Positions 45,001 through 53,141 of a stretch of DNA of 64,000 bases are shown in pieces. Within the stretch, counting starts at the first letter, position 1. The number at the start of each line of letters is the position of its first letter. Position numbers and translations under genes: made by a program. A model generated the notes under the pieces. It had not been told where the DNA came from, did not search any database, and saw only the letters and a program-made list of their open reading frames with translations. Source of the DNA: Actinoplanes regularis (GTDB taxonomy: Bacteria; Actinomycetota; Actinomycetes; Mycobacteriales; Micromonosporaceae); contig NZ_FZNR01000015.1 in NCBI RefSeq assembly GCF_900188005.1, positions 1-64,000 on the forward strand, in the 5' to 3' direction.

Positions 45001-47454
45001 GGTGGCCGCCTGCCGGGAGGTGTAGACCGCCGGGTCGCCCTGCTTGAGCCAGACCTCCGGGGTCTTCGTGGGATCGAGCGACCGGTCGGCGTCGGTGTCC
45101 TTCACACCGTCCTTGCTGACCGCGATGAACCCGACGCTCTTGGCGTTCGGCGCGAGCTTGACGTAGGCGAACCGGCCGTAGGAGTCCTCACCCGCGAACG
45201 GCTGCCCGTTCGGCCAGGTGGTGGACATCGACGCGTCGACGTCGCCCCAGGTGTAGAGGCCGTAGTCGGCGTAGCCGCCGGCCGGGCGCTGGTAGTGCAC
45301 GATCGCGTACTCGACGCTGGAGGCCGGAACCGGGGTGCCGACCGTGATGTCCGCCGAGGACGAGGCGAGCCGCCCGTTGCTGTCGCGCACCACCGCTTTG
45401 TACTTCACCGGAACGCCGCCGGCCACCCCCTCCAGGTCGTGGTACACCCGGTAGGGGGCCTTGTCGGCGGTGCCGAGCAGCTGCCACGGGCCGTTGCCGA
45501 CCTGCGCCGCGAAGGTCACCGTGGCGAGCGGGTCGCCGGTCGTCGCGGCCGTCAGCTCGGTCCGGGTCGGGACCGAGGCGCCCTGCTTCGGCGCGGTGAT
45601 GCTGACGGTGGGCGCGGCGGACGGCACGGCGACCTTGACGCCGGCCTTCAGTACGACGGTGGAGAGCGCCGGCACGGTCACCGTGACCCGGCCGGCGGCG
45701 TCCGCGACGACCGGGGCCGACCCGCCGTAGAGGCCGGTGAAGGTGGCGCCCGGGGACGAGGTCGCGAAGCTGACGGTCTGGGTGGTGGTGGCGTTGTTGG
45801 CGGCGACCAGGTACTCGGAGCGCTTCGCCCGGTCGATCCGGGAGACCGCGAAGACGCCCGCGCCGGCGGCCGCGTACCGGGTCACCTGCACGCCGTCGAC
45901 CAGGGCCGGGTTCGCCTTGCGCAGCTTGGCGAGCGCGGCGATGGCCTGGTAGAGCGGGTGGCCGGTGTTGTGGTTGTCGACCGCGTGGGTCCGGTCGGTG
46001 CCGATCAGGTCGTCGTCCAGGTAGTCCGCGGTTTTGCTGGCGAACAGGTCCTGGCGGGCGTCCTTGTCGCCGCCCGGCCCGGTGAAGCCCTGCTCGTCAC
46101 CGGAGTAGACGACCGGCTGGCCGCGGGTCAGGAACATCAGCTCGTGCGCCAACTGGTCGCGCTTGAGCTGGGTGTCCGCGGTGGCGGCGGCAGCGATGAA
46201 CGAGCCGATCCGGCCCATGTCGTGGTTGCCGAGGAAGGTCGGCAGCCGCTCGGCGCTGGTGGTCGGCGTGGTGTAGAGGTCGTCCTTGGCGTACACGTCG
46301 GAGAGTGCCGTGGCGTTGCCGGCGCCGGTGACGAACGCCCGGGCCGCCTCCTGGAACGAGAAGTCCAGGGTGGCGGGCAGCCCGCCCTTGCGGACGTAGG
46401 TGGACTCGACCTCCTGGTCGGCGCTGTAGACCTCGCCGAACATGAAGAAGTCCTTCTTGCCGACCTTGGCCGCGGCGGCCTGGACGCCCTTGGTGAACTG
46501 CGGCCAGAAGTCCAGGTCGGTGTGCTTGACCGTGTCGAGGCGGTAACCGTCGATGCCGGTGGCGGCGATCCAGTCGGAGTAGATCTTCGTCATCCCCTTG
46601 ACCACCTCGGGACGCTCGGTCCACAGGTCGTCGAGGCCGAAGAAGTCGCCGTACTCGCTGTTCTCACCGGAGAACGTCGAGTTGCCGCGGTTGTGGTACA
46701 TGTTCACGTCGTTCAGCCAGGCCGGCACCTTGGCCGAGGCGTCCGCCCTGTTGGCGAAGATCGGCGTGTAGGGGTAGCCGCTGGAGTCCACCGCCGGGAA
46801 CGAGTTCGAGGACGCGTAGTTCCGGTCCTCGAACGGCTGGCCCTCGGTGTCGGTGTACGGCGAGGTCGCCTTGTCGATGTAGGTGTACTGGTTCTCCCGG
46901 TACTTGATCACGTCAGCCGTGTGGTTGACGATGATGTCCAGGAAGATCTTCATGCCCCGCTGGTGAGCGAGCTTGACCAGCTTCTTCAGGTCCGCGTTGG
47001 TGCCGAAGTGCGGGTCCACCTGGGTGAAGTCGGTGACCCAGTACCCGTGGTAGCCGGCCGAGATGTCGCTGCCGGTGCCCTGCACGGGCTGGTTCTTGAA
47101 GATCGGGGCGAGCCAGATCGCGGTCGTGCCGAGCCCCTGGATGTAGTCCAGCCGGTCGATCACGCCGGCGAGGTCGCCGCCGTGGTAGAAGCCCTTGTCG
47201 GTCACGTCGTACCCGGTGGACAGCCGGTCGCCGGAGAGGTTCCCCTTGTTGTTGGCCGGGTTGCCGTCGGCGAACCGGTCCGGCAGGACGAAGTAGTACT
47301 GCTCATCGGTCGCGGGCTGGTCGGATCCCCAGTTGGCGATGACGGACGCGCTCGGCTCGGCCGGGGCGGCGGACGCCTCGGCGGCCGGGACCGCGATCAG
47401 AGGTAGGAGAAGGCTGAACAACGCGGTCCCCAACCGGGTTCTTTTCGATGCCAC
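42022..47454 (-). CDS. Secreted bimodular alpha-amylase/pullulanase
   Basis: Giant extracellular starch-degrading enzyme of 1810 residues. After a signal peptide (1-29) comes a GH13 alpha-amylase module (35-620) with its catalytic triad: Asp in GYRLDTVKH (about 304), Glu in FGEVY (340), Asp in GNHDMGR (411). Next are a spacer, two PUD/CBM41-like domains (about 715-800 VHYQRPAGGYADYGLYTW; 826-920 IHWRKADGDYDGWGLHLW), a beta domain (from 1080) and a GH13 pullulanase module with Asp in GFRFDLMGHH (about 1404), Glu in YGEGWNFG (1443) and Asp in DAHDNE (1573). One enzyme can thus cut both alpha-1,4 and alpha-1,6 bonds. GTG at 47454; 38 bases after the intracellular amylase gene, last gene of the mal operon. 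Confidence 0.95.
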   Translation of the reverse strand: MASKRTRLGTALFSLLLPLIAVPAAEASAAPAEPSASVIANWGSDQPATDEQYYFVLPDRFADGNPANNKGNLSGDRLSTGYDVTDKGFYHGGDLAGVIDRLDYIQGLGTTAIWLAPIFKNQPVQGTGSDISAGYHGYWVTDFTQVDPHFGTNADLKKLVKLAHQRGMKIFLDIIVNHTADVIKYRENQYTYIDKATSPYTDTEGQPFEDRNYASSNSFPAVDSSGYPYTPIFANRADASAKVPAWLNDVNMYHNRGNSTFSGENSEYGDFFGLDDLWTERPEVVKGMTKIYSDWIAATGIDGYRLDTVKHTDLDFWPQFTKGVQAAAAKVGKKDFFMFGEVYSADQEVESTYVRKGGLPATLDFSFQEAARAFVTGAGNATALSDVYAKDDLYTTPTTSAERLPTFLGNHDMGRIGSFIAAAATADTQLKRDQLAHELMFLTRGQPVVYSGDEQGFTGPGGDKDARQDLFASKTADYLDDDLIGTDRTHAVDNHNTGHPLYQAIAALAKLRKANPALVDGVQVTRYAAAGAGVFAVSRIDRAKRSEYLVAANNATTTQTVSFATSSPGATFTGLYGGSAPVVADAAGRVTVTVPALSTVVLKAGVKVAVPSAAPTVSITAPKQGASVPTRTELTAATTGDPLATVTFAAQVGNGPWQLLGTADKAPYRVYHDLEGVAGGVPVKYKAVVRDSNGRLASSSADITVGTPVPASSVEYAIVHYQRPAGGYADYGLYTWGDVDASMSTTWPNGQPFAGEDSYGRFAYVKLAPNAKSVGFIAVSKDGVKDTDADRSLDPTKTPEVWLKQGDPAVYTSRQAATGQPDPAQDQSTAVIHWRKADGDYDGWGLHLWDGAASGTDWGSPLKPTKIDSFGAVFEVPLADGATGLSYIIHNGDAKDLPADQRLTFAETGHEVWLLGGQTNRLLPLVKTAGGGGTVDLAKESAVWMDRSTIAWRTSTGTTLQEVGAGTDGKVYDLVYSAAGGIGVAEGELTGDFESLRLSSRRNGLTEAQRAKFPNLWQYGAFKVSASNISDILRGQVVITERDAAGKLLSATGVQTAGALDDVYSSAVNAELGYVHGGVSVWAPTARSVELEIYDNATSSAATLKPMIRDNRTGVWSLRGEKGWYGKYYKFRVTAWQPAAQKIVTASVTDPYSVALSTDSKLSRFLDLNDPALAPAGWNKLKKPAATAPAKIQIQELSVRDFSISDSSVPAAQRGTYAAFTGSSSGMKHLTELGKSGVTHLHLLPVFDFATIPENRAAQAQPDCDLAALPADSDQQQACIARVAATDGYNWGYDPLHYTVPEGGYAVDPTNRTREFRSMVTGINKAGLRVVMDVVYNHTSAAGTDQNSVLDQIVPGYYQRLLADGTVANSTCCANTAPENAMMGKLVVDSIVTWAKQYKVDGFRFDLMGHHPKANILAVRAALDRLTLARDGVDGKNIYVYGEGWNFGEVANNARFVQATQVNMAGTGIGTFNDRLRDAVRGGGPFDDNPRIQGFGSGLADQPNGDAANGTAAERKARLLHYQDLIKVGLSGNLASFSFTGSSGETVKGSEVDYNGSPAGYNAAPSEAITYVDAHDNEILYDAFAFKLPQATSAADRARMQSVALATTVLGQGVGFVAAGSERLRSKSLDRNSFNSGDWFNEIEWNCANGNGFGKGLPPAADNQSKWPYAKPLLADPALKADCAAINLADARYQELLRIRKSSPVFGLATAKQVQDRLSFPLSGKDETAGVITMTLDARGLDGKWKSITVVFNSTATAATQRVPGLAGKKVALHPVQQTSADPLVRTASFASATGTFTVPARTVSVFVQG

Positions 47455-47492
47455 AGGTGCACCCTTCCGATCGGTGAATATCGGGTGATTCG

Positions 47493-49289
47493 TCAGGTGT
47501 TACGCACGGACCACACCTGGAAGGTGGGTCCGTCACCACATATTTCAATACATCCATCTGCGGCGACCTTCAGGTCCTCGGCGCCGCCGTAGAGGTTCTC
47601 TCCGCTGACCGCGGCCGGCAGCCCGGACAACCGGAGCGGCTCCCCCGCCGCGCGCCGGGCCACCACGAGCACCGCGTCGTCCCGGGTCTCCCGCAGGAAG
47701 GCGAGGGTGTCACCGTCGGCGTGCGCCCAGCGCAGGCCGCCGGCACGCAGCGCCGGCTGGGTCCGGCGCAGCGCGATCAGCTCGCGGTAGGCACCGAGGG
47801 TCCGGCGGTCCCAGGTCTCCGGCCGGCGCCACGGCATCGGCGTCCGGGAGTGCTCACCGTTGAAGCCGGTCAGCCCGAGCTCGTCGCCGGCGAAGATCAT
47901 CGGCGTGCCGGGCAGGGTGCAGAGCAGGCCGGTGGCGACCTCGTGGCGAGCGGCGTCGCCGACCACCGACCGGATCCGCGGGGTGTCGTGCGAGCTGAGG
48001 ATCTGCCACGAGCTCGTCCACGACCGCCAGGACATCTGCGCCGAGAACGCGCTCATCGTCGCCACCAGGGCCGCCGCGTCCCGGTGCGGCACCTCGCCGG
48101 GCACGCCCAGGAAGTCCGGGAAAGGCAGCTCGTCGGCGCGCAGCCAGCTCCACACCGGGCGGGTGAAGCCGGCGTAGTTCATCGTGCCCTGCCAGCCGTT
48201 GCGGTCCAGGTCGCCGGTGGCGTCGTGGGCGTGCTCGGCGAGCAGCAGCGCGTCCGGGCGGACCTTCTGCACCGCGCGGCGAAGCAGGACGGCCGCCTCG
48301 CGGGACCAGTCGTCGGCGCCGCGGCGGCCGGTCATGTTGGCGACGTCGACACGCCAGCCGTCCAGGGCGTACGGATAGGTCAGCCAGTGCTGCGCGATCC
48401 GCGCGAACCGGCGGCGCAGCTCGTGGCCGCCCCAGTTGAGCTTGGGCAGGCTCGGTACGCCCATCCAGGACTCGTAACCGCCGTCCGCGGTGAAGTAATA
48501 GAGGTCCCGCTCGCGCGGGAACCACGGGTGCGCGTCGCCGGTGTGGTTGGTGGTCAGGTCACCGATCAGGCGCATGCCCCGGGCGTGCACCGCCTCGGCC
48601 AGCCGGACCAGCGCCGCGTCCCCGCCGAGCAGCGGATCCACGGCGTCGAACGAGGCGCTGTCGTAGCGGTGGTTGGAGCGGGACGGGAAGAACGGGGTCA
48701 GGTAGACCGTGTTCGCGCCGAGGTCGGCGACGTGGTCCAGGTGCTCGGCGACGCCGTCGAGGTCCCCGCCGTACAGCTGGGTCGCGCGCAGCGGGCCCGC
48801 GGCCGCGACCGGCTCGTCCCAGGCGCAACGCACCGCCCAGTCCGGGGTGGGCCGGGAGTCTGCGGCGGCGGAGCGCGCGAAGCGGTCCGGGAAGATCTGG
48901 TAGACCACCGCGTCGCGCGCCCAGGCCGGCCCCGGGGCGTAGGCGACCAGGCGGAAGTCGGTCGCGTCCGGGACGTCGTGCCCGGTCAGGCCGCAGCCGG
49001 TCAGCCAGCGCACCTCACCGCCCGCGGTCCGGAGCAGGAACCGGTACCGCGTGACGGGGTTGCGGACCTCCAGCTCGGCCCGCCACCACTCCCCGCCGCC
49101 GTCCCGCCGGTCCACCACCGCCGGGGCGAAGACCGGCTCGCCGTCGTGGACCCAGCGCAGATGCACCCGCGACACCCGGGCTCCGGCCGGCACCCGGACG
49201 AAGACGGTGACCGTCTCGCCCAGGGCCGGCGTGGGGTTCGAGACGTACCCCTCGGAGCCGTCATGGTGCGGCAGGAGCAGCCGGGTCAT
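47493..49289 (-). CDS. Intracellular GH13 alpha-glucan hydrolase (neopullulanase/cyclomaltodextrinase-like)
   Basis: The 598-residue enzyme has no signal peptide. An N-terminal beta domain (1-125) precedes the GH13 barrel (VYQIFPDRF, LYGGDLDGVAEHLDHVADLG, GDLTTNHTG) with catalytic Asp in GWRVDVANM (about 313), Glu in LLAEHAHD (350) and Asp in SSHDTPR (434). The N-terminal domain and the order fit the neopullulanase group and AmlE of the Actinoplanes mal operon as I recall it. ATG at 49289 overlaps the malG stop. It should hydrolyse imported maltodextrins in the cytoplasm. Confidence 0.92.
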   Translation of the reverse strand: MTRLLLPHHDGSEGYVSNPTPALGETVTVFVRVPAGARVSRVHLRWVHDGEPVFAPAVVDRRDGGGEWWRAELEVRNPVTRYRFLLRTAGGEVRWLTGCGLTGHDVPDATDFRLVAYAPGPAWARDAVVYQIFPDRFARSAAADSRPTPDWAVRCAWDEPVAAAGPLRATQLYGGDLDGVAEHLDHVADLGANTVYLTPFFPSRSNHRYDSASFDAVDPLLGGDAALVRLAEAVHARGMRLIGDLTTNHTGDAHPWFPRERDLYYFTADGGYESWMGVPSLPKLNWGGHELRRRFARIAQHWLTYPYALDGWRVDVANMTGRRGADDWSREAAVLLRRAVQKVRPDALLLAEHAHDATGDLDRNGWQGTMNYAGFTRPVWSWLRADELPFPDFLGVPGEVPHRDAAALVATMSAFSAQMSWRSWTSSWQILSSHDTPRIRSVVGDAARHEVATGLLCTLPGTPMIFAGDELGLTGFNGEHSRTPMPWRRPETWDRRTLGAYRELIALRRTQPALRAGGLRWAHADGDTLAFLRETRDDAVLVVARRAAGEPLRLSGLPAAVSGENLYGGAEDLKVAADGCIEICGDGPTFQVWSVRNT

Positions 49290-50134
49290 CCCTTCACCGC
49301 ACCCGCGCTGAGGCCCTCCACGATGTAGCGCTGCAGGTACATGAAGACACCCACGGTCGGGATCGCGGTCAGCAGCGTGCCGGCGCAGAAGATCCCGAAG
49401 TTGGTGTTCCGCTCCGAGCCCTGGACCAGGCCGTACAGCCCGACCGCGAGGGTCTTCGAGCCACCGTCGGTGAGGAAGAGGTTGGCCAGCAGGAACTCGT
49501 TGATCGTGCCGATGAACGAGAGCAGGCCGCTGACCGCGAGGATCGGCGAGACCAGCGGCAGCAGGATCCTGAAGAAGATCCCGGTGTGCGAGGCGCCGTC
49601 CACGGTCGCCGACTCGTCCAGCTCCTTCGGAACCGTGTCGAAGAAGCCCTTCATCAGCCAGGTGTTCACGCCGAGCGCGCCGCCCAGGTAGAGCAGGATC
49701 ATGCCCCACCAGGTGTTGAAGCCGATCGCCGGCCACAGGTCGGTGATCTTCGAGAAGATCAGGAAGAGCGCGACCACGGCCAGGAACTGCGGGAACATCT
49801 GGATCAACAGCAGGGACAGCAGGCCGGTACGACGCCCCTTGAACCGCCGCCGGCTGAACGCGAACGCGGCCAGCGCGGAGAGGAACAGCGAGATCAGGCT
49901 GGCCAGCCCGGCGATCGCCACCGAGTTCAGGAACCAGGACGGGAAGTTCGTGTCCTGAAGCAGCCGGGTGAAGTTGTCGGCCGAGGCGCCGCTCGGGATC
50001 AGGGTGCTCGACGAGAGCGTGCCCAGCGGGTTGAGCGCCGCCGAGAGCACGAAGACGATCGGCCCCAGCGAGAAGAGCACGGCCAGAATGGCAACCAGAT
50101 GCCGCCACCCGACCTGCTTCATCCATCTGATCAT
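49286..50134 (-). CDS. malG: Maltodextrin ABC transporter permease MalG
   Basis: Inner-membrane permease, 282 residues, six spans. The EAA loop DESATVDGASHTGIFFRILLPL is replaced at the first position in the usual way for MalG, and NEFLLANLFLTDG precedes it downstream. Start overlaps the malF stop (ATGA) and the stop overlaps the amylase start, so the whole mal operon is translationally chained. Partners are MalE, MalF and an MsiK-type shared ATPase, which is not in this window. Confidence 0.94.
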   Translation of the reverse strand: MIRWMKQVGWRHLVAILAVLFSLGPIVFVLSAALNPLGTLSSSTLIPSGASADNFTRLLQDTNFPSWFLNSVAIAGLASLISLFLSALAAFAFSRRRFKGRRTGLLSLLLIQMFPQFLAVVALFLIFSKITDLWPAIGFNTWWGMILLYLGGALGVNTWLMKGFFDTVPKELDESATVDGASHTGIFFRILLPLVSPILAVSGLLSFIGTINEFLLANLFLTDGGSKTLAVGLYGLVQGSERNTNFGIFCAGTLLTAIPTVGVFMYLQRYIVEGLSAGAVKG

Positions 50135-51702
50135 GAGTAGACCTCCTCCTGAGCGCGGGTGCGCCGGAAGCTCACCACGGAGACCACGGCCACGATCAGG
50201 AAGATGAAGATCGAGATGGCCGCCGCGAAGCCGTACTGGGCGCCGGACCCGCCGAAGGCCAGCCGGTACGTGTACGTGATGAGCAGGTCGGTCGCGCCGT
50301 TGCTCGGGTTGTCGGCCGGGAACGGGCCGCCCTCGGTGGTCAGGTAGATCGCGTTGAAGTTGTTGAAGTTGAACGCGAACGACGAGATCAGCAGCGGGCT
50401 CAGCGCGACCAGCAGCAGCGGCAGCTTGACCGCCCGGAACGCCTGGAACGGGCCGGCGCCGTCCACCTTGGTGGCGTCGGTCAGCTCACCCGGGATCGCC
50501 TGCAGCGCGCCGGTGGTCACCAGGAACATGTACGGGTAGCCGAGCCAGAGCTGCACCAGCAGCACCGCGATCTGCGCGGAGAACGCGCTGCCCAGCCAGT
50601 CGACATGGATGCCGAGCACGTTGTTGATCAGACCGAAGTCGGTGTTGAACATGTCCCGCCAGACCAGCAGCATCGCGAACGACGGCATGGCGTAGGGCAG
50701 GACCATGGCGACCCGGTAGAAGCCCTTGAACCGCATCCGGTTGGACTGCAACGCGATCGCGCAGAACATGCCGAGCACGAAGGTGCCGCCGGTGGACGCG
50801 ATCGCGAAGATGAAGTCCCAGATCAGCGTCCGCAGGAAGTCCTTGGAGATGGTTTCGTCGGTGAGCACCCGGGTGAAGTTCGCGAACCCGACGTCGACCT
50901 TCCAGCCCTGGGCCAGCCGCTCGCCGTCGGCCGCGATGAACGCGCCCTCGTCGTCGTCGGCCTTCCACACCTTGCCGCTGGTGGTGTCGGTGATGCTGTC
51001 GGTCGCGGGATCAAAGGCCCGAACAGCCTTTCCCTCGTACGCCCGGGAGAGCCCCGCCGAGCGGATCGCGCCCGCCGCGGTCGGCACCGCGAAGTCGGTG
51101 ATCTCCTTGCTGCGCGCGCTCGCCTGACCGGCGTTGAGCACGGTCCAGCCCGCCGGCGGGTTCCCGTCGGCCGGCTTGAGGCCGTCGGCGTCGCCGATGG
51201 AGACCTGACCGCTCTTCGGGTCGGTGATCAGGAAGGCCAGCGCACCGGTGGCCGGATCGCCCTCGGTGACGATCTTCAGCTGGTACTCGGTGGAGCCGGG
51301 CACCCGGGTGACCGACGCGGTCTGGATGGCGGTGACCGCCTCCGCCTTGGTGCCCCGGTGGCCGTCACCGAAGTTGGTGAACGCCGTGCTCGCCGTGTAG
51401 AGCACCGGGAAGATCTGGAAGATGATCAGGAAGATCGTGCCGGGGACCAGGTACTTCGCCGGGATGTGCCGCGGGGTGATGTACAGGTAGAGCAGCCCGG
51501 CGGTGGTCGCCAGCAGGATTCCCAGACCGACCCAGTGTTCACCACTGGCCAGCGGGAAAGCCGCCCAGACCGCGGTTGCCACGAGCAGGCCGAGCAGCAC
51601 GATCTTGACCAGCAGCCCGGCAGTCGTCGTACTCCGCTCGGGCGTCGTTTCCTCGGGGGCGGGAAGGGCCCGCGTAGCGGGCCCTTCGAGCTGCGTCGTC
51701 AT
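50131..51702 (-). CDS. malF: Maltodextrin ABC transporter permease MalF
   Basis: The 523-residue permease has three N-terminal spans (about 28-120), a large extracytoplasmic P2-like domain (130-290) typical of MalF, and a permease core with the EAA loop LTDATKVDGAGPFQAFRAV. NFNNFNAIYLTTEGGPF is the classical MalF C-terminal motif. Its ATG overlaps the malE stop by one base. No malK is adjacent, as is usual in actinomycetes where one ATPase serves several sugar importers. Confidence 0.95.
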   Translation of the reverse strand: MTTQLEGPATRALPAPEETTPERSTTTAGLLVKIVLLGLLVATAVWAAFPLASGEHWVGLGILLATTAGLLYLYITPRHIPAKYLVPGTIFLIIFQIFPVLYTASTAFTNFGDGHRGTKAEAVTAIQTASVTRVPGSTEYQLKIVTEGDPATGALAFLITDPKSGQVSIGDADGLKPADGNPPAGWTVLNAGQASARSKEITDFAVPTAAGAIRSAGLSRAYEGKAVRAFDPATDSITDTTSGKVWKADDDEGAFIAADGERLAQGWKVDVGFANFTRVLTDETISKDFLRTLIWDFIFAIASTGGTFVLGMFCAIALQSNRMRFKGFYRVAMVLPYAMPSFAMLLVWRDMFNTDFGLINNVLGIHVDWLGSAFSAQIAVLLVQLWLGYPYMFLVTTGALQAIPGELTDATKVDGAGPFQAFRAVKLPLLLVALSPLLISSFAFNFNNFNAIYLTTEGGPFPADNPSNGATDLLITYTYRLAFGGSGAQYGFAAAISIFIFLIVAVVSVVSFRRTRAQEEVYS

Positions 51703-52958
51703 TACTTGATCGAGGACGAGATCGTCTTGGCGGCGGCTTCGACGGTCGTCTTGGCCTCGGCACCACCGATGACGGCGGCCTCGGCCTTGCCGAACGGCTC
51801 CCAGATGGCGGCCATCGCGGGGATCGCCGGCAGCGGGATGGCGTTCTTACCGGCGTCGGCCCACTTGGCCAGGTCCGGGTCCTGTCCCTTGACCTGCTCC
51901 AGGGCGGCGGTCAGCGCCGGCGGCCGGGGCTCGGCGTTGTAGAGGGCGACGGCCAGGTCCGGGGTGGTCACGTAGTTGGTGACGAACTCCTGGGCCAGGG
52001 CCTTGTTCTTGCCCTTCGACGCGACGTAGAACGTCTGCACGCCGAGGAACGGCGTGGCTTCCTTGCCGCCCTTGAAGCCGGGGATCGGGGAGATGTCGTA
52101 CTTGATGCCGGCCTTCTTGACGTCCGCGGTCGCCCACGGGCCGGAGACCAGGAACGCGCACTTCTTGCCGGTGAAGGTGGCGATCGAGTTGTCGCCGGTG
52201 ATCGAGCGCTTCAGGGCGCCGTCACCCTTCTCGCCGAGCGCGCGCAGCTTCTCGAACGCGGCGATCGAGCCCGGCTTGCCGACACCCAGGTCCTTGGCGT
52301 CGTAGTCGCCGCTGGCGGTGGTGCCGAACAGGTAGCCGCCGGCCGAGGCGTACAGCGGGTACGAGTGGTACGCGTCGCCGTTCTGGCCGGACTGCAGGCA
52401 GAGGATCTCGGAGGCCTTCTTCTCGGCCTTGAGCTTCTTGCCGGTGGCGACCAGGTCCTCGATGGTGGCCGGGGCGGTCGGGGCCAGCTCGGTGTTGCGG
52501 ATCAGGCCCAGGTTCTCGGTGGCGTACGGAACGCCGTACGTCTGGCCGTTGAAGGTGATCGCCTTGATGGCGCCGGCCTGGATGCCGCTCTTCTGTGCGT
52601 CGGAGAGCTGCACCGGGTCGATGGCGCCGTTCTGCACCAGGTTGCCGATCCAGTCGTGCGCGCCGACCATCACGTCCGGGCCGCTGCCCTGCTGGGAGGC
52701 GGTGAGGAAGGCGGTCTGCTGGTCCTTGGAGATCGCCTGGATCTTGACCGTGACGCCGTTCTCCTGGCCGAACTTGTCGGCGAACGGCTTGAGCGCGGCG
52801 GAGCGCTTGTCGTCGGCCCAGATGACCAGCTCGCCGGAGGCGGCGGCAGCGGACGGGTTCGACCCAGCGGCCTTGTCGTCCTTCTTGTCGCCGCACGCGG
52901 CGACGCCGGCCAGGCAGAGCATGCTTGCGGCGATCACACCCGCAGTTCGGATGCGCAT
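51702..52958 (-). CDS. malE: Maltodextrin-binding lipoprotein MalE
   Basis: Extracellular solute-binding protein of 418 residues anchored as a lipoprotein (lipobox LAGVAAC-GDKK). It has the features of family 1 binding proteins: LVIWADDKRSAALKPFADKF, GPDVMVGAHDWIG, a hinge with AFLVSGPWATADVKKAGI and PFLGVQTFYVASKGKN. ATG at 52958 has GGGAG eight bases upstream; the extended frame to 53018 lacks a site. First gene of malE-malF-malG-amylase-pullulanase, divergent from malR with operator-like repeats between. Confidence 0.95.
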   Translation of the reverse strand: MRIRTAGVIAASMLCLAGVAACGDKKDDKAAGSNPSAAAASGELVIWADDKRSAALKPFADKFGQENGVTVKIQAISKDQQTAFLTASQQGSGPDVMVGAHDWIGNLVQNGAIDPVQLSDAQKSGIQAGAIKAITFNGQTYGVPYATENLGLIRNTELAPTAPATIEDLVATGKKLKAEKKASEILCLQSGQNGDAYHSYPLYASAGGYLFGTTASGDYDAKDLGVGKPGSIAAFEKLRALGEKGDGALKRSITGDNSIATFTGKKCAFLVSGPWATADVKKAGIKYDISPIPGFKGGKEATPFLGVQTFYVASKGKNKALAQEFVTNYVTTPDLAVALYNAEPRPPALTAALEQVKGQDPDLAKWADAGKNAIPLPAIPAMAAIWEPFGKAEAAVIGGAEAKTTVEAAAKTISSSIK

Positions 52959-53070
52959 GGTAGTACTCCCGTTCTTAGACGGATTTTGCATGAGAAAATA
53001 TGACCTGAGCGCGGACATAGCTCGGCGCCCACAAGATCGGTAAGGTGTCGTCCTTGTTGCGGGGACGTTA

Positions 53071-53103
53071 GCAAGCTCTTGCAGCCAATGGAAGGGCTTG
53101 CAG
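53071..53103. promoter_or_regulatory. MalR-type operator repeats between malE and malR
   Basis: An inverted repeat GCAAG-CT-CTTGC (53071-53082) includes the first of two CTTGCAG direct repeats (53078-53084 and 53097-53103), whose starts are 19 bases apart. CTTGCAG-like repeats are the sites I recall for MalR/Reg1-type LacI proteins in Streptomyces amylase and maltose promoters. Confidence 0.65.
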
Positions 53104-53141
53104 GCTCATGACCTGTAACGGCCCGGCACTACAGTGGCAAC

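Noticed and set aside
42892..47406. A 1504-codon open frame antisense to the pullulanase gene
   Set aside because: The opposite strand encodes an enzyme with two intact catalytic triads; the antisense product is low-complexity Val/Gly/Arg/Asp-rich.
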